The position numbers and the translations under genes are program-made. DNA of 64,000 nucleotides from Propionibacterium sp. Lineage in GTDB: Bacteria; Actinomycetota; Actinomycetes; Propionibacteriales; Propionibacteriaceae. The notes under the pieces are model-generated. The model saw only the letters and a list, made by a program, of their open reading frames with translations, searched no databases and had not been told where the DNA came from. Each line of letters begins with the position of its first letter. Position 1 is the first letter of the stretch. The stretch spans positions 32,589 to 96,588 of the forward strand of contig DUOB01000151.1 of NCBI GenBank assembly GCA_012839035.1. Direction: 5' to 3'. Of this stretch, positions 1-7,530 are shown one piece after another.

Positions 1-1320
1 AAGGACTACATCGCGGTCCCCAAGTTCAACATGTATCAATCGCTCCACACCACGGTGATCGGGCCGTCCGGCAAACCCGTGGAGCTCCAGATCCGCACGC
101 ACGACATGCATCGGCGCGCGGAGTACGGTGTCGCGGCGCACTGGAAATACAAGGAGAGTCCCACCAAGACCGCGGCGGACAAGGTGGTCAACCCGGACGG
201 CTCCGAGTTGACGTGGGTGCGCTCACTGACCGAATGGCAGCGTGAGGCCGACGATCCCGGTGAGTTCCTCGAGGGACTGCAATACGAGATCAAGTCCGCG
301 GAGGTCTACGTCTACACGCCCAAGGGCGAGGTCATCACCCTGCCGGGGGGATCGACCCCCGTCGACTTCGCCTACGCCATTCACACCGAAGTGGGCCAGC
401 GCTGCATCGGCGCCCGGGTGAACGGTCGCCTGGTTCCTCTCGAATCCCAGCTGGTCAACGGTGATGTCGTCGACATCATGACGTCCAAAGCGGAGGGGGC
501 CGGCCCGAGCCGGGACTGGCTGGAGTTCGTCAAGAGCCCCAAGGCGCGCAACAAGATCCGGCAATACTTCTCACGTGAGCAGCGGGAGGCCACGGTCGAT
601 TCGGGCCGGGAGATGCTTGCGAAACAGGTACGCAAGGCCGGCCTGCCCCTTCAGCGCATCATCAGTCTGGAGAACGTGACCGCGGTCGCCCACCACTATC
701 GTCTGGCGGACGTCACTGCGCTCTATGCCGCCATCGGACGCCACCAAATCTCCGCTCAGGCGGCGGTCCAGCGGCTGATTCGCATCGCGGGAGGCACGGA
801 CGAGGCCGCCGAGGAGGTGTCGGAGCCGGCCATCGCCACCCGGAGCCGGCGTCCCAGCCGGGGCAGCGGAAACGGAACCGGCGTCGCGGTGCACGGGGAC
901 ACGGATCTGTGGGTCAAGCTTGCGCGCTGCTGCACGCCGGTGCCCGGGGACGAGATCATGGGTTTCATCACTCGCGGTCAAGGGGTGTCGGTGCACCGCA
1001 CCGATTGCACCAATGCCGAAAGCTTGCGCTCCACCCCGGAGCGGCTGGTCGACGTGTCGTGGGCACCGACCGCGGAAAGCTCGTTCCTGGTGGCGGTGCA
1101 GATCGAGGGACTGGATCGCACCGGCCTCCTGCACGACATCACCAAGACCGTCTCCGAACACCATGTCAGCATCGTGTCGGCGACCATGACCACCGACAAA
1201 CAGCGCGTGTTCAAGACACGCATGACCTTCGAGACGCCGGATCCGAAGCACTTGGAGGCACTCCTGCAGGCCGTGCGCCAAGTGCCCGGCGTCTTCGACG
1301 TGTTCCGGGTCAAGCAATAG
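1..1320 (+). CDS. relA: RelA/SpoT-family (p)ppGpp synthetase/hydrolase, 5'-truncated by window edge
   Basis: This is the C-terminal 439 residues of a bifunctional stringent-response enzyme that makes and breaks (p)ppGpp. The reading frame is open from base 1, so the gene begins outside the window; the ATG at 31 is internal. What is visible is the end of the synthetase domain (KDYIAVPKFN, then YQSLHTTV and ELQIRT), a TGS domain at about residues 95-155 (VYVYTPKGEV, VDFAYAIHTEVG), the helical linker, a conserved Cys-Cys segment (LARCCTPVPGD) and a C-terminal ACT domain from about residue 365 (LDRTGLLHDITK). The hydrolase domain lies upstream and cannot be checked, so 'bifunctional' is inferred from the usual single long RSH protein of actinobacteria. 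The gene ends 93 nt before the convergent DUF349 gene, with a hairpin between them. Confidence 0.95.
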   Translation, partial: KDYIAVPKFNMYQSLHTTVIGPSGKPVELQIRTHDMHRRAEYGVAAHWKYKESPTKTAADKVVNPDGSELTWVRSLTEWQREADDPGEFLEGLQYEIKSAEVYVYTPKGEVITLPGGSTPVDFAYAIHTEVGQRCIGARVNGRLVPLESQLVNGDVVDIMTSKAEGAGPSRDWLEFVKSPKARNKIRQYFSREQREATVDSGREMLAKQVRKAGLPLQRIISLENVTAVAHHYRLADVTALYAAIGRHQISAQAAVQRLIRIAGGTDEAAEEVSEPAIATRSRRPSRGSGNGTGVAVHGDTDLWVKLARCCTPVPGDEIMGFITRGQGVSVHRTDCTNAESLRSTPERLVDVSWAPTAESSFLVAVQIEGLDRTGLLHDITKTVSEHHVSIVSATMTTDKQRVFKTRMTFETPDPKHLEALLQAVRQVPGVFDVFRVKQ

Positions 1321-1341
1321 CCGAATCGGCGGCACCCGAGT

Positions 1342-1378
1342 TGACCCGCGGGCTGTCGTGTCGCAACCCCGCGGGTCA
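1342..1378. terminator. Bidirectional terminator hairpin between relA and DUF349 gene
   Basis: A perfect 11-bp inverted repeat (1342-1352 with 1368-1378, 15-nt loop) sits between two convergent genes. It has no long T-tract on either side, as is common in GC-rich actinobacteria. Role inferred from position. Confidence 0.6.
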
Positions 1379-1413
1379 CGCGGCGAGTACGCCGCGCGCC
1401 GCGCCGAGCATGC

Positions 1414-2658
1414 TCAGCCGGTGAAGTCCTGGACGGCCTTCTCCGCCTGCTCCAGCCAGCTGCGATAGGTGTCGGCAGCTGCGCGGTGTTCCTTGGCCTT
1501 GCGCTCGTCACCGCGGGCCTCGGCCTTGGAGGCCTTCTGCTCCAGCTGCTCGATCTGCGTCTGCAGTTTGTTGGCCGTGTCGGTTGCCCGCTGCCGGGCC
1601 TCGGGGTTGGTCCGGCGCCAATGTTCGTTCTCGACGTCGCGAAGCGCATGCTCCAGGGCGCGGACCCGATTGTCGATGGGCCGGATGGCGTCCCGGGGGA
1701 CCTTGCCGATCTCGGCGAACTTGTCGAGGAATGCGCGGAACGCCTGCTTGGACGCGTTGAGGTCGGTGATCGGGAGGATCGCCTTCTCTGCCTCGTCAAG
1801 GAGCGCTTCCTTGGCCTCTTGGTTGCCCCGGAACTCCGCGTCCTGTTCACTGAGCGCGGCGCTGCGGGCGGCGAAGAACTGGTCCTGGAGCCCCCGGAAG
1901 GTCTGCCAGAGCTGCTCATCGACATCCCGGGGGGCCGGTCCGGCGGCCTTCCACCGCTGCATCAGGTCGCGGAACATCCCCGCGGTCGGACCCCATTCGG
2001 TCGACCCGGCGATCGCCTCGGCTTCGGCGATGATCTCCTGCTTCACGCGCTTCGCCTGATCGCGCTTCTCCGCCTGCTGGGCGAACTGCGCCTTGCGGCG
2101 ACGCGTATACGTGGTGCGAGCACTGGAGAAGCGGTGCCACAGCGCATCGTCGGTCTGTCGATCGATGCGGGGGAGCGCCTTCCAGCTCTCCAGGAGAGCG
2201 CGAAACCTGTTGACCCCACCACGCCAGTCGTTGCCGGCCGCGAGGGCTTCGGCCTCTGCCACCATCTGTTCCTTCGTCGCACGGGTCTGCTCGTTCTGCT
2301 GGGCCCGTTGCGCCTTGCGTGCCTCGGCCTGTTCGGCGATCGCGCCGGTCAGGGAGTCAAGCCGATCGGCCAGTCCCGCCAGATCTCCCACCGCGTTGGC
2401 TTCGGCGATCTGCTTCTTGTGATTGGCCACTGCTTTGCGGGCCTCGTCGGGTGACATCGTGCCGGCTCGCACCCGCGCAGCCAGCAGGTCGACCTCGACC
2501 TGCAGACTTTCGAAGCGGCGGACGAAGAACGCCAGCGCTTCCTCGGGTGAAGCGTCCGGCACCTGCCCGACGGCGCGCTCCCCGTCAGCAGTCCGGACAT
2601 AGACGGTTCCGTCTTCGGCGACCCGACCGAAGGCGGCGGGACCTGCAGTGTCACTCAT
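1414..2658 (-). CDS. DUF349 repeat protein
   Basis: A 414-residue, strongly charged, mostly alpha-helical protein with three DUF349-type repeats: about 145-215 (AEAEALAAGNDW ... LLESWKALP), 215-285 (AEAEAIAGSTEW ... LMQRWKAAGP) and 285-355 (LLDEAEKAILP ... FAEIGKVPR). The last 60 residues are a Glu/Lys/Ala-rich coiled coil. DUF349 proteins are common in actinobacteria near relA; their biochemical role is not settled. There is no signal peptide or membrane segment, so it is probably cytoplasmic. The ATG is preceded at a 7-nt gap by CAAGAT (minus strand), which would fit leaderless transcription, though the hexamer is a weak match. Confidence 0.85.
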   Translation of the reverse strand: MSDTAGPAAFGRVAEDGTVYVRTADGERAVGQVPDASPEEALAFFVRRFESLQVEVDLLAARVRAGTMSPDEARKAVANHKKQIAEANAVGDLAGLADRLDSLTGAIAEQAEARKAQRAQQNEQTRATKEQMVAEAEALAAGNDWRGGVNRFRALLESWKALPRIDRQTDDALWHRFSSARTTYTRRRKAQFAQQAEKRDQAKRVKQEIIAEAEAIAGSTEWGPTAGMFRDLMQRWKAAGPAPRDVDEQLWQTFRGLQDQFFAARSAALSEQDAEFRGNQEAKEALLDEAEKAILPITDLNASKQAFRAFLDKFAEIGKVPRDAIRPIDNRVRALEHALRDVENEHWRRTNPEARQRATDTANKLQTQIEQLEQKASKAEARGDERKAKEHRAAADTYRSWLEQAEKAVQDFTG

Positions 2659-3041
2659 GCGGCCTATCTTGCCTCATCAATGGGCATGGCATGCACGCCG
2701 ATTGCTCCGAATCGGTGATTGCTGGCGTGTCGAGGGCTCTGCTGCAGAGCCACGCGTCCGGGGAGAAGGGCCGGCGTACCATCTCCCGACACGTGAGTTA
2801 GCTGCTTCTTCAAGGATTGCTAACGTTCCTGCGCGGACTTGCGACGGCAGCGGAAATCTCTGCGCTCGCGAGGTTTCGCCGGTCGGACGGTCTTCGTCGT
2901 CGCCGGTCTGTCACGTGGCTGCCTGACTCCGTCCCCTCAGCGCCCATCGGCCGGGCCGGGTCAGCCCTCGGCCCGACCGGTGGGTCTCCCCGAAAATGCG
3001 CCAGGCGTCCCTGTCCGACCGGGGGACTAGACTCACCCACC
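2659..3041. other. 383-nt intergenic region with four consecutive hairpins
   Basis: No convincing gene is present; the open frames here lack domains and ribosome sites. Four inverted repeats follow each other: CCGATT/AATCGG (2698-2703, 2710-2715), GGCTCTG/CAGAGCC (2735-2741, 2745-2751, 3-nt loop), GGGAGA/TCTCCC (2761-2766, 2782-2787) and GTTAGC/GCTAAC (2797-2802, 2819-2824, with an inner CTT/AAG pairing). Both flanking genes have -10-like hexamers right at their start codons, so the hairpins are probably not in either mRNA leader. I see nothing notable in 2825-3027. It could be a small RNA, a cluster of protein sites, or chance. Confidence 0.4.
3028..3033 (+). promoter_or_regulatory. -10 element for leaderless MBL-hydrolase transcript
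   Basis: TAGACT ends 8 nt before the GTG start at 3042. Position and sequence fit a -10 element whose transcript starts at the start codon. Confidence 0.5.
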
Positions 3042-3737
3042 GTGTTGATCGCATCTTTTCCAGCCGGACCCCTGCAAACCAACTGCTATGTCGTCGCTCG
3101 AGAGGCAGGCGCGGAGTGTGTGATCATCGACCCCGGCATGACCGCAGGGCCCCCTGTCGGCCAAGTGGTCACCGAACATGACCTCACACCCGTCGCCGTG
3201 CTCCTCACCCACGGACACATCGACCATGTGTTCGCCGTGCACGAGACGACGGAGCGCTATGGGATCCCGGTCTACATCAACGATGCCGATCGGCATCTCC
3301 TCTCCCTTCGGTTCGAGCAGATCGGGATGCCGGAACTCGTCCATCTGTGCAAGGGCTACAGCGGCGGGGCCGACGGCCTGACCGAGCCCACCGACATTCG
3401 CAGCCTGCCCGTGAGCGGGACGCAGACCTATGCGGGCATCGAATTCACCCACCACCACGCGCCGGGGCACACCCCCGGCTGCACGCTGCTCGAGATGCCC
3501 TATGACGCGGCCGGCCCGCAGATCGACCGGGTGGTGTTCTCCGGTGACGTGCTCTTCGCCGGCAGCATCGGCCGGACCGACCTGCCCGGCGGTGACCCGG
3601 GGGAGATGGTCCGTTCACTGCGTGACGTCGTCCTCGCTCTTCCCGACACGGCCGCGGTGCTCTCGGGCCACGGCGGTCAGACCACCATGGGGCGCGAGCG
3701 CGCCACCAACCCCTATCTGCAGGAGAACATGCTGTGA
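3042..3737 (+). CDS. MBL-fold metallo-hydrolase (glyoxalase II-like)
   Basis: A 231-residue metallo-beta-lactamase-fold hydrolase. The metal-binding motif THGHIDH is clear at about residue 57, followed by HHAPGHTPG and SGDVLFAGSIGR (further metal ligands) and a late SGHGGQTTMG. This set of motifs is typical of hydroxyacylglutathione-hydrolase-like proteins that accompany hisS in actinobacteria; the substrate is unknown. An upstream in-frame extension to 2817 is possible but non-conserved in character. The GTG at 3042 is preferred because homologous proteins start just before the 'F-x-x-NCY' segment and a -10-like hexamer lies 8 nt upstream. It overlaps the hisS start by 4 nt, so the two are probably co-transcribed. 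Confidence 0.85.
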   Translation: MLIASFPAGPLQTNCYVVAREAGAECVIIDPGMTAGPPVGQVVTEHDLTPVAVLLTHGHIDHVFAVHETTERYGIPVYINDADRHLLSLRFEQIGMPELVHLCKGYSGGADGLTEPTDIRSLPVSGTQTYAGIEFTHHHAPGHTPGCTLLEMPYDAAGPQIDRVVFSGDVLFAGSIGRTDLPGGDPGEMVRSLRDVVLALPDTAAVLSGHGGQTTMGRERATNPYLQENML

Positions 3738-5056
3738 GCCGACCCAAGCCGATCTCCGGTTATCCGGAATTCCTGCCCGCCGGGCGGATCATCGAACAAC
3801 GCGCGTTGGACATCCTGCGGTCGTCGTTCGAGTTGCACGGCTTCGGCTCGATCGAGACGCGTGTCGTCGAACCACTGGAGGTGCTGGCGCGCAAGGGCGA
3901 GATCGACAAGGAGATCTTCACCGTGCGCCGCCTGCATGCCGAGGGTGATGCGACCGATGAGATGGGGCTGCACTATGACCTGACGGTGCCGCTCGCGCGC
4001 TATGTCCTGGAGCACGCCGGCCACCTCGCGTTCCCGTTCCGGCGCTACCAGATTCAGAAGGTCTGGCGCGGCGAGCGGCCCCAGGAGGGGCGCTATCGGG
4101 AGTTCTGCCAGGCCGACATCGACATCATCGGCTCCGGGGTGCTGGCCGCCCACCACGACGTCGAGATCCCGCTGGTCGCGCTCGAGGCGTTCGAGCGCCT
4201 GCACACCGAGCTCGGCGTCCCGCCGGTGCTCATGCACGTGAACAACCGCAAGCTCTCCCAGGGCTTCTATGAGGGCCTGGGCATCGAGGACACCGCGGCC
4301 GTGCTGCAGCGGGTCGACAAGTTCGACAAGATCGGGCCCGACGCCGTGGTCGAGCTCCTCGTCAACGAGCTGGGGTTGTCCGACACGGTCGCGCGTCAGT
4401 GCGTCGCGCTGGCCGACATCCAGGCCGCGGACGCCTCGTTCGTCGACCGGGTGCGGGAGTTGGGCGTACGCTCCGAGCTTCTCGACCAGGGACTCGACGA
4501 GCTCGCCACCCTCGTCACCACCGCCGCGGCCGCCGTCCCGGGCAGGATCGTGGCGGATCTGAAGATCGCCCGCGGGCTGGACTACTACACGGGCACGGTC
4601 TATGAGACCGAGCTGGTCGGCCACGAGAAGATGGGGTCCGTCGCCTCCGGCGGGCGCTATGACGCGCTCGCCTCGGACGGCAGGACGACCTATCCCGGCG
4701 TCGGCTATTCGTTCGGCGTGACCCGGATCCTCGTGCCTCTGGTTGCCAAGGGCAAGCTCACCGTCAGCCGTTCGGTGCCGACCTGCGTGCTCGTTGCGGT
4801 CGACGCCGAGGAGACCCGTGCCGAGGCGATCGCGACCGCGCAGCAACTGCGCGCGCGGGGGATCGCGGCGGAGGTCGCGCCGAAGGCGGACCGGTTCGGC
4901 AAGCAGATCAAGTACGCCGACCGCCGCGGGATCCCGTTCGTCTGGTTCTCCTCCGGTGAGGTGAAGGACATCCGCAGCGGCGAGCAGGTCGCCGCCGATG
5001 CCGCCACCTGGTTGCCGCCGACCGAGGACCTCGCGCCGGTGGTGGGACCTGCGTGA
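3734..5056 (+). CDS. hisS: Histidyl-tRNA synthetase
   Basis: A 440-residue class II aminoacyl-tRNA synthetase that charges tRNA-His. Motifs are intact: the N-terminal SGYPEFLPAGR, HYDLTVPLARYV, motif 2 region RYREFCQADIDIIG, the histidine-specific ARGLDYYTGTVYE and motif 3 region GYSFGVTRI. The C-terminal anticodon-binding domain follows from about residue 335 (VLVAVDAEETRAEA). Length is normal for bacterial HisRS. The GTG start overlaps the end of the MBL-hydrolase gene (ATGCTGTGAG), indicating translational coupling. Confidence 0.97.
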   Translation: MSRPKPISGYPEFLPAGRIIEQRALDILRSSFELHGFGSIETRVVEPLEVLARKGEIDKEIFTVRRLHAEGDATDEMGLHYDLTVPLARYVLEHAGHLAFPFRRYQIQKVWRGERPQEGRYREFCQADIDIIGSGVLAAHHDVEIPLVALEAFERLHTELGVPPVLMHVNNRKLSQGFYEGLGIEDTAAVLQRVDKFDKIGPDAVVELLVNELGLSDTVARQCVALADIQAADASFVDRVRELGVRSELLDQGLDELATLVTTAAAAVPGRIVADLKIARGLDYYTGTVYETELVGHEKMGSVASGGRYDALASDGRTTYPGVGYSFGVTRILVPLVAKGKLTVSRSVPTCVLVAVDAEETRAEAIATAQQLRARGIAAEVAPKADRFGKQIKYADRRGIPFVWFSSGEVKDIRSGEQVAADAATWLPPTEDLAPVVGPA

Positions 5057-5130
5057 TCACCGAGGACGGGCGGCTCGTCTAGCGGGTTGAGCTGCCGCCG
5101 AACCGTGGCTGGCTCCACCGGCTGCGCCAC

Positions 5131-5625
5131 GTGGTCAATCCCGTTGTCGGGGTTGGCTGCGGGCTCGCGCTGGGGGCGGCGCTGTTCCTGATTGCGGTGC
5201 AGGTGTTGTTCGGGGTAGGCCCGAGTTTGCTCGCGGTGCTGCTCGCGGTGGCCGCGGTCGTGGGCTATGGGCTGGCCCTGCTGCGCGCCCGCGCCGAAGC
5301 GCAGGCGCGGAGGGTGCAGCGGGTCGTCCTCGACGAGCACGGTGTAACCGTCGACCGGGACCGGTTCGCGTGGTCCCGGTTCACCCGCTGGCTGGAGGAC
5401 GAGGCCGACTTCGTCCTGGCCTCCGGTGGAGTGCGGGGACGCCTCCTCGTGGTCCTGCCGAAAGCGGGCATCGACGAAGACGAGCAGGAGCTGCTCCGCG
5501 AAGTCCTCCACGCCAGCATCGATCCCGACGACGAGCCGCTCGAGGGCGCGTTCGTGGAGATGAACTGGGACGAGGAGCCCGCGCGGCGGATTCGGAAGCT
5601 GGTGTTGAGATCCTCACCTCACTGA
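5131..5625 (+). CDS. Small membrane protein with C-terminal YcxB-like domain; start interrupted by amber codon upstream
   Basis: From the GTG at 5131 this is a 164-residue protein with two adjacent hydrophobic segments at about residues 4-25 and 30-50, then a soluble domain (DRDRFAWSRFTRWLE, LLVVLPKAGIDED) that resembles the YcxB-like C-terminal domain of small membrane proteins. The same frame is open further upstream to a GTG at 5053 that overlaps the hisS stop, and would add 26 residues ending RGWLHRLRH, but codon 10 of that longer form is TAG (5080-5082). The original start was probably 5053, coupled to hisS. Either the gene now restarts at 5131 or it is decaying. No good ribosome site precedes 5131. 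Function unknown. Confidence 0.55.
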   Translation: MVNPVVGVGCGLALGAALFLIAVQVLFGVGPSLLAVLLAVAAVVGYGLALLRARAEAQARRVQRVVLDEHGVTVDRDRFAWSRFTRWLEDEADFVLASGGVRGRLLVVLPKAGIDEDEQELLREVLHASIDPDDEPLEGAFVEMNWDEEPARRIRKLVLRSSPH

Positions 5626-5658
5626 CCTGTGGTCACCGCCGCCACCCGTCCCTGACGC

Positions 5659-6294
5659 TCAGGTGCGTGCGAGTTCCAGCATCTCCTCGCACGACATGAC
5701 GTGAGCGGTTGAGTTAGACATGATGACCAGTGTCGATTGGTGCACTTCATCGGCCGTCAGACTTCCCACTCCAGCGTCTGGGTAGTCCACGGTTCCGGTC
5801 CCGTCAGACAGAAATACCACCTTGTAGTTCCGGAACATCGCGTCCCTCGCTGTTGCGTGACAGCAGTTCTCCGTCGTGGTTCCGGCGATCACCACTGTAG
5901 TGATGCCCCACTCGCGCAGTAGCAGGTCGAGGTCGGTGGCGAAGAACCCGCTATAGCGATGCTTCTTCACCACATGGTCGCCTGGTTCTGGAGTCAAGCC
6001 GGAGTAGATCTCCGCCCCAGGGGTTCCGTCGATGAGCGCTTCGCGTTTGGCGATGGGTTCGTAGAGATCGTCGTAGAGTCCCATATCGGAACCGTCTGGC
6101 CGGTGAACGTGAGCGGTGTAGACCACCTTCATGCCGAGGTCGCGACAGTTCTGCAGGGTCTGGGCCAGGCGCGGGACCATGTCCAAGGCTTGTTGCGATT
6201 GCATGGGTGCCCTCGGAGCGACGAAATCGTTCTGCATATCCACCACGACCACTGCGGTAGCCTTCGGGTCAATCGTCTCGCATTGATACGGCAT
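5659..6294 (-). CDS. Isochorismatase-family cysteine hydrolase
   Basis: A 211-residue hydrolase of the isochorismatase/nicotinamidase superfamily. The catalytic triad is visible: Asp in VVVDMQNDF (near residue 20), Lys in VVKKHRYSGF and Cys in TTTENCCHATARDA. These enzymes cleave amides or enol ethers (nicotinamide, N-carbamoyl compounds, isochorismate); the substrate here cannot be read from sequence. The ATG at 6294 is chosen over the longer frame because AGGAGG lies 6 nt upstream and the superfamily starts just before the DMQNDF strand. It is divergent from the AraC-type regulator gene. Sampled rows are about 58% GC, clearly below the flanking synthetase genes, suggesting horizontal acquisition. 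Confidence 0.88.
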   Translation of the reverse strand: MPYQCETIDPKATAVVVVDMQNDFVAPRAPMQSQQALDMVPRLAQTLQNCRDLGMKVVYTAHVHRPDGSDMGLYDDLYEPIAKREALIDGTPGAEIYSGLTPEPGDHVVKKHRYSGFFATDLDLLLREWGITTVVIAGTTTENCCHATARDAMFRNYKVVFLSDGTGTVDYPDAGVGSLTADEVHQSTLVIMSNSTAHVMSCEEMLELART

Positions 6295-6364
6295 CGTTGC
6301 CTCCTGTTTCGAGCGGTTGCCTGGCAACACTAGGACGAGATTCAGCCACAGTGCTTTTCCGCAG

Positions 6365-6392
6365 GCGCCAACTTCTTTTGCTCTAAGCGCCA
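6365..6392. promoter_or_regulatory. Direct repeats in divergent promoter region, possible AraC-type operator
   Basis: GCGCCA occurs at 6365-6370 and again at 6387-6392, in the same orientation and 22 bp apart, about two helical turns, which is the usual spacing for AraC-family half sites. It lies between the hydrolase start and the regulator start. Assignment is by spacing and position only. Confidence 0.3.
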
Positions 6393-6418
6393 CCGTTCAT
6401 CAGAGGGGGTAGAGCTTT

Positions 6419-7375
6419 ATGGATTCCTTCGATCAGGTCAGGCCCGGTGACTCGTTCGAACGCTGGCATCACACGACCTGTCGGAACTACTCGATCACCG
6501 AGGCGCGTCCCGTCCCCGACAGAAATTTCCGGGCGAGTGTCCAGGCGCACGCTTGGGGACGGTTGGCCGTGAGTCGGATCTCCTCCCGGGTCACTGGACC
6601 CCACACCCTCACGGTGGAGCGATATCCGGGTGATATCCGACGGGACGGGAGGGACGACTTCTTCGTGTGGGTGGGCCTCGGCGGAACCACGAGCCTCGAC
6701 CAGAACGGTAACCGCGCAACTTTGGGCCCCGGCGACCTGATGCTGATGGATCAGGCTCGGCCCTTCTCCTTGGCCTTCGGCAAGTCATCCGCGAGCCTCA
6801 TGGTGATCGTGCCGCGCGCGTTGCTGCTGGCACGCTTGCCCCGCATCGAAACTGCTGCGGGCCTGAGAGTCGATGGGGGACTAGCCGGTTCACGGCTTGC
6901 GGCCTTCACTGCGGAGCATTGCTTCGAACTGAGTCGCTCCACGGACACAAATGCCGTGCCTGAGAAGACTCGCATGGCCGTGCTGGATATCCTCACGGTC
7001 GCTTTCGAACCGACCGTGTCGCTGCCGAGGGAGTCTCGCACGGCACGTCAGCGCGAGCGGCTCAGAGCGGTCCAGCGCTTCCTGTTGAACAACCTCGACA
7101 ATTCGGAACTGACCTTGGGCATGATCGGAGCTTCGACTCACATGTCAACGAGGACCTTGTTGCGGCTCTTCAAGCTAGAAGACACCACGCCAATGGAATG
7201 GCTCTGGACTGAGCGAATTCGTGAGAGCCACAGCGCAATCACGAACGGGGCTTTCGAGCAGGTCTCCGACGTCGCCGCTGCGTTCGGTTTCAAAAATCTT
7301 TCCCACTTCAGCCGTCGTTTCAAAGACTCCTACGGGGTCACTCCGCACTCGCTCATGCCGCGTGAGGGCCAGTGA
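6419..7375 (+). CDS. AraC-family transcriptional regulator (FeaR-like N-terminal domain)
   Basis: A 318-residue regulator. Residues about 30-190 form an AraC_binding_2-type sensor domain as in FeaR (WGRLAVSRISS, LGPGDLMLMDQARPFSLAF). The C-terminal 100 residues are a double helix-turn-helix AraC domain: first HTH around ELTLGMIGASTHMSTRTLLR, second around VSDVAAAFGFKNLSHFSRR, ending YGVTPHSLM. FeaR-type regulators often control catabolic genes; the obvious candidate target is the divergent isochorismatase-family gene 124 bp away. ATG 6419 is preceded by AGAGGGGGTAG. GC is lower than in neighbouring core genes (36/60 in one sampled row). The inducer is unknown. Confidence 0.88.
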   Translation: MDSFDQVRPGDSFERWHHTTCRNYSITEARPVPDRNFRASVQAHAWGRLAVSRISSRVTGPHTLTVERYPGDIRRDGRDDFFVWVGLGGTTSLDQNGNRATLGPGDLMLMDQARPFSLAFGKSSASLMVIVPRALLLARLPRIETAAGLRVDGGLAGSRLAAFTAEHCFELSRSTDTNAVPEKTRMAVLDILTVAFEPTVSLPRESRTARQRERLRAVQRFLLNNLDNSELTLGMIGASTHMSTRTLLRLFKLEDTTPMEWLWTERIRESHSAITNGAFEQVSDVAAAFGFKNLSHFSRRFKDSYGVTPHSLMPREGQ

Positions 7376-7530
7376 GGGACCGATTGAGGAATGGGGCATC
7401 CCACGAGTTCCGCACGCGGGGCGGGCTCGACTAGGCTCGGCCGCGTTGCCGCCCGCACGGCGGCGCTTTTCAGCCTGGACCCCATACCGTCTATGTGGGG
7501 CCGTCACAAGGGAACAGAAGGGAAACGCCC

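Noticed and set aside
2810..3082. 90-aa minus-strand frame in the 2659-3041 gap as a gene
   Set aside because: Arg/Pro-rich composition, no domain and no ribosome site; it overlaps the MBL-hydrolase start. Reads as a GC-rich chance frame.
7376..7530. T-box leader upstream of aspS
   Set aside because: No T-box sequence or terminator/antiterminator pair; actinobacterial T-boxes are largely limited to ileS-type genes.
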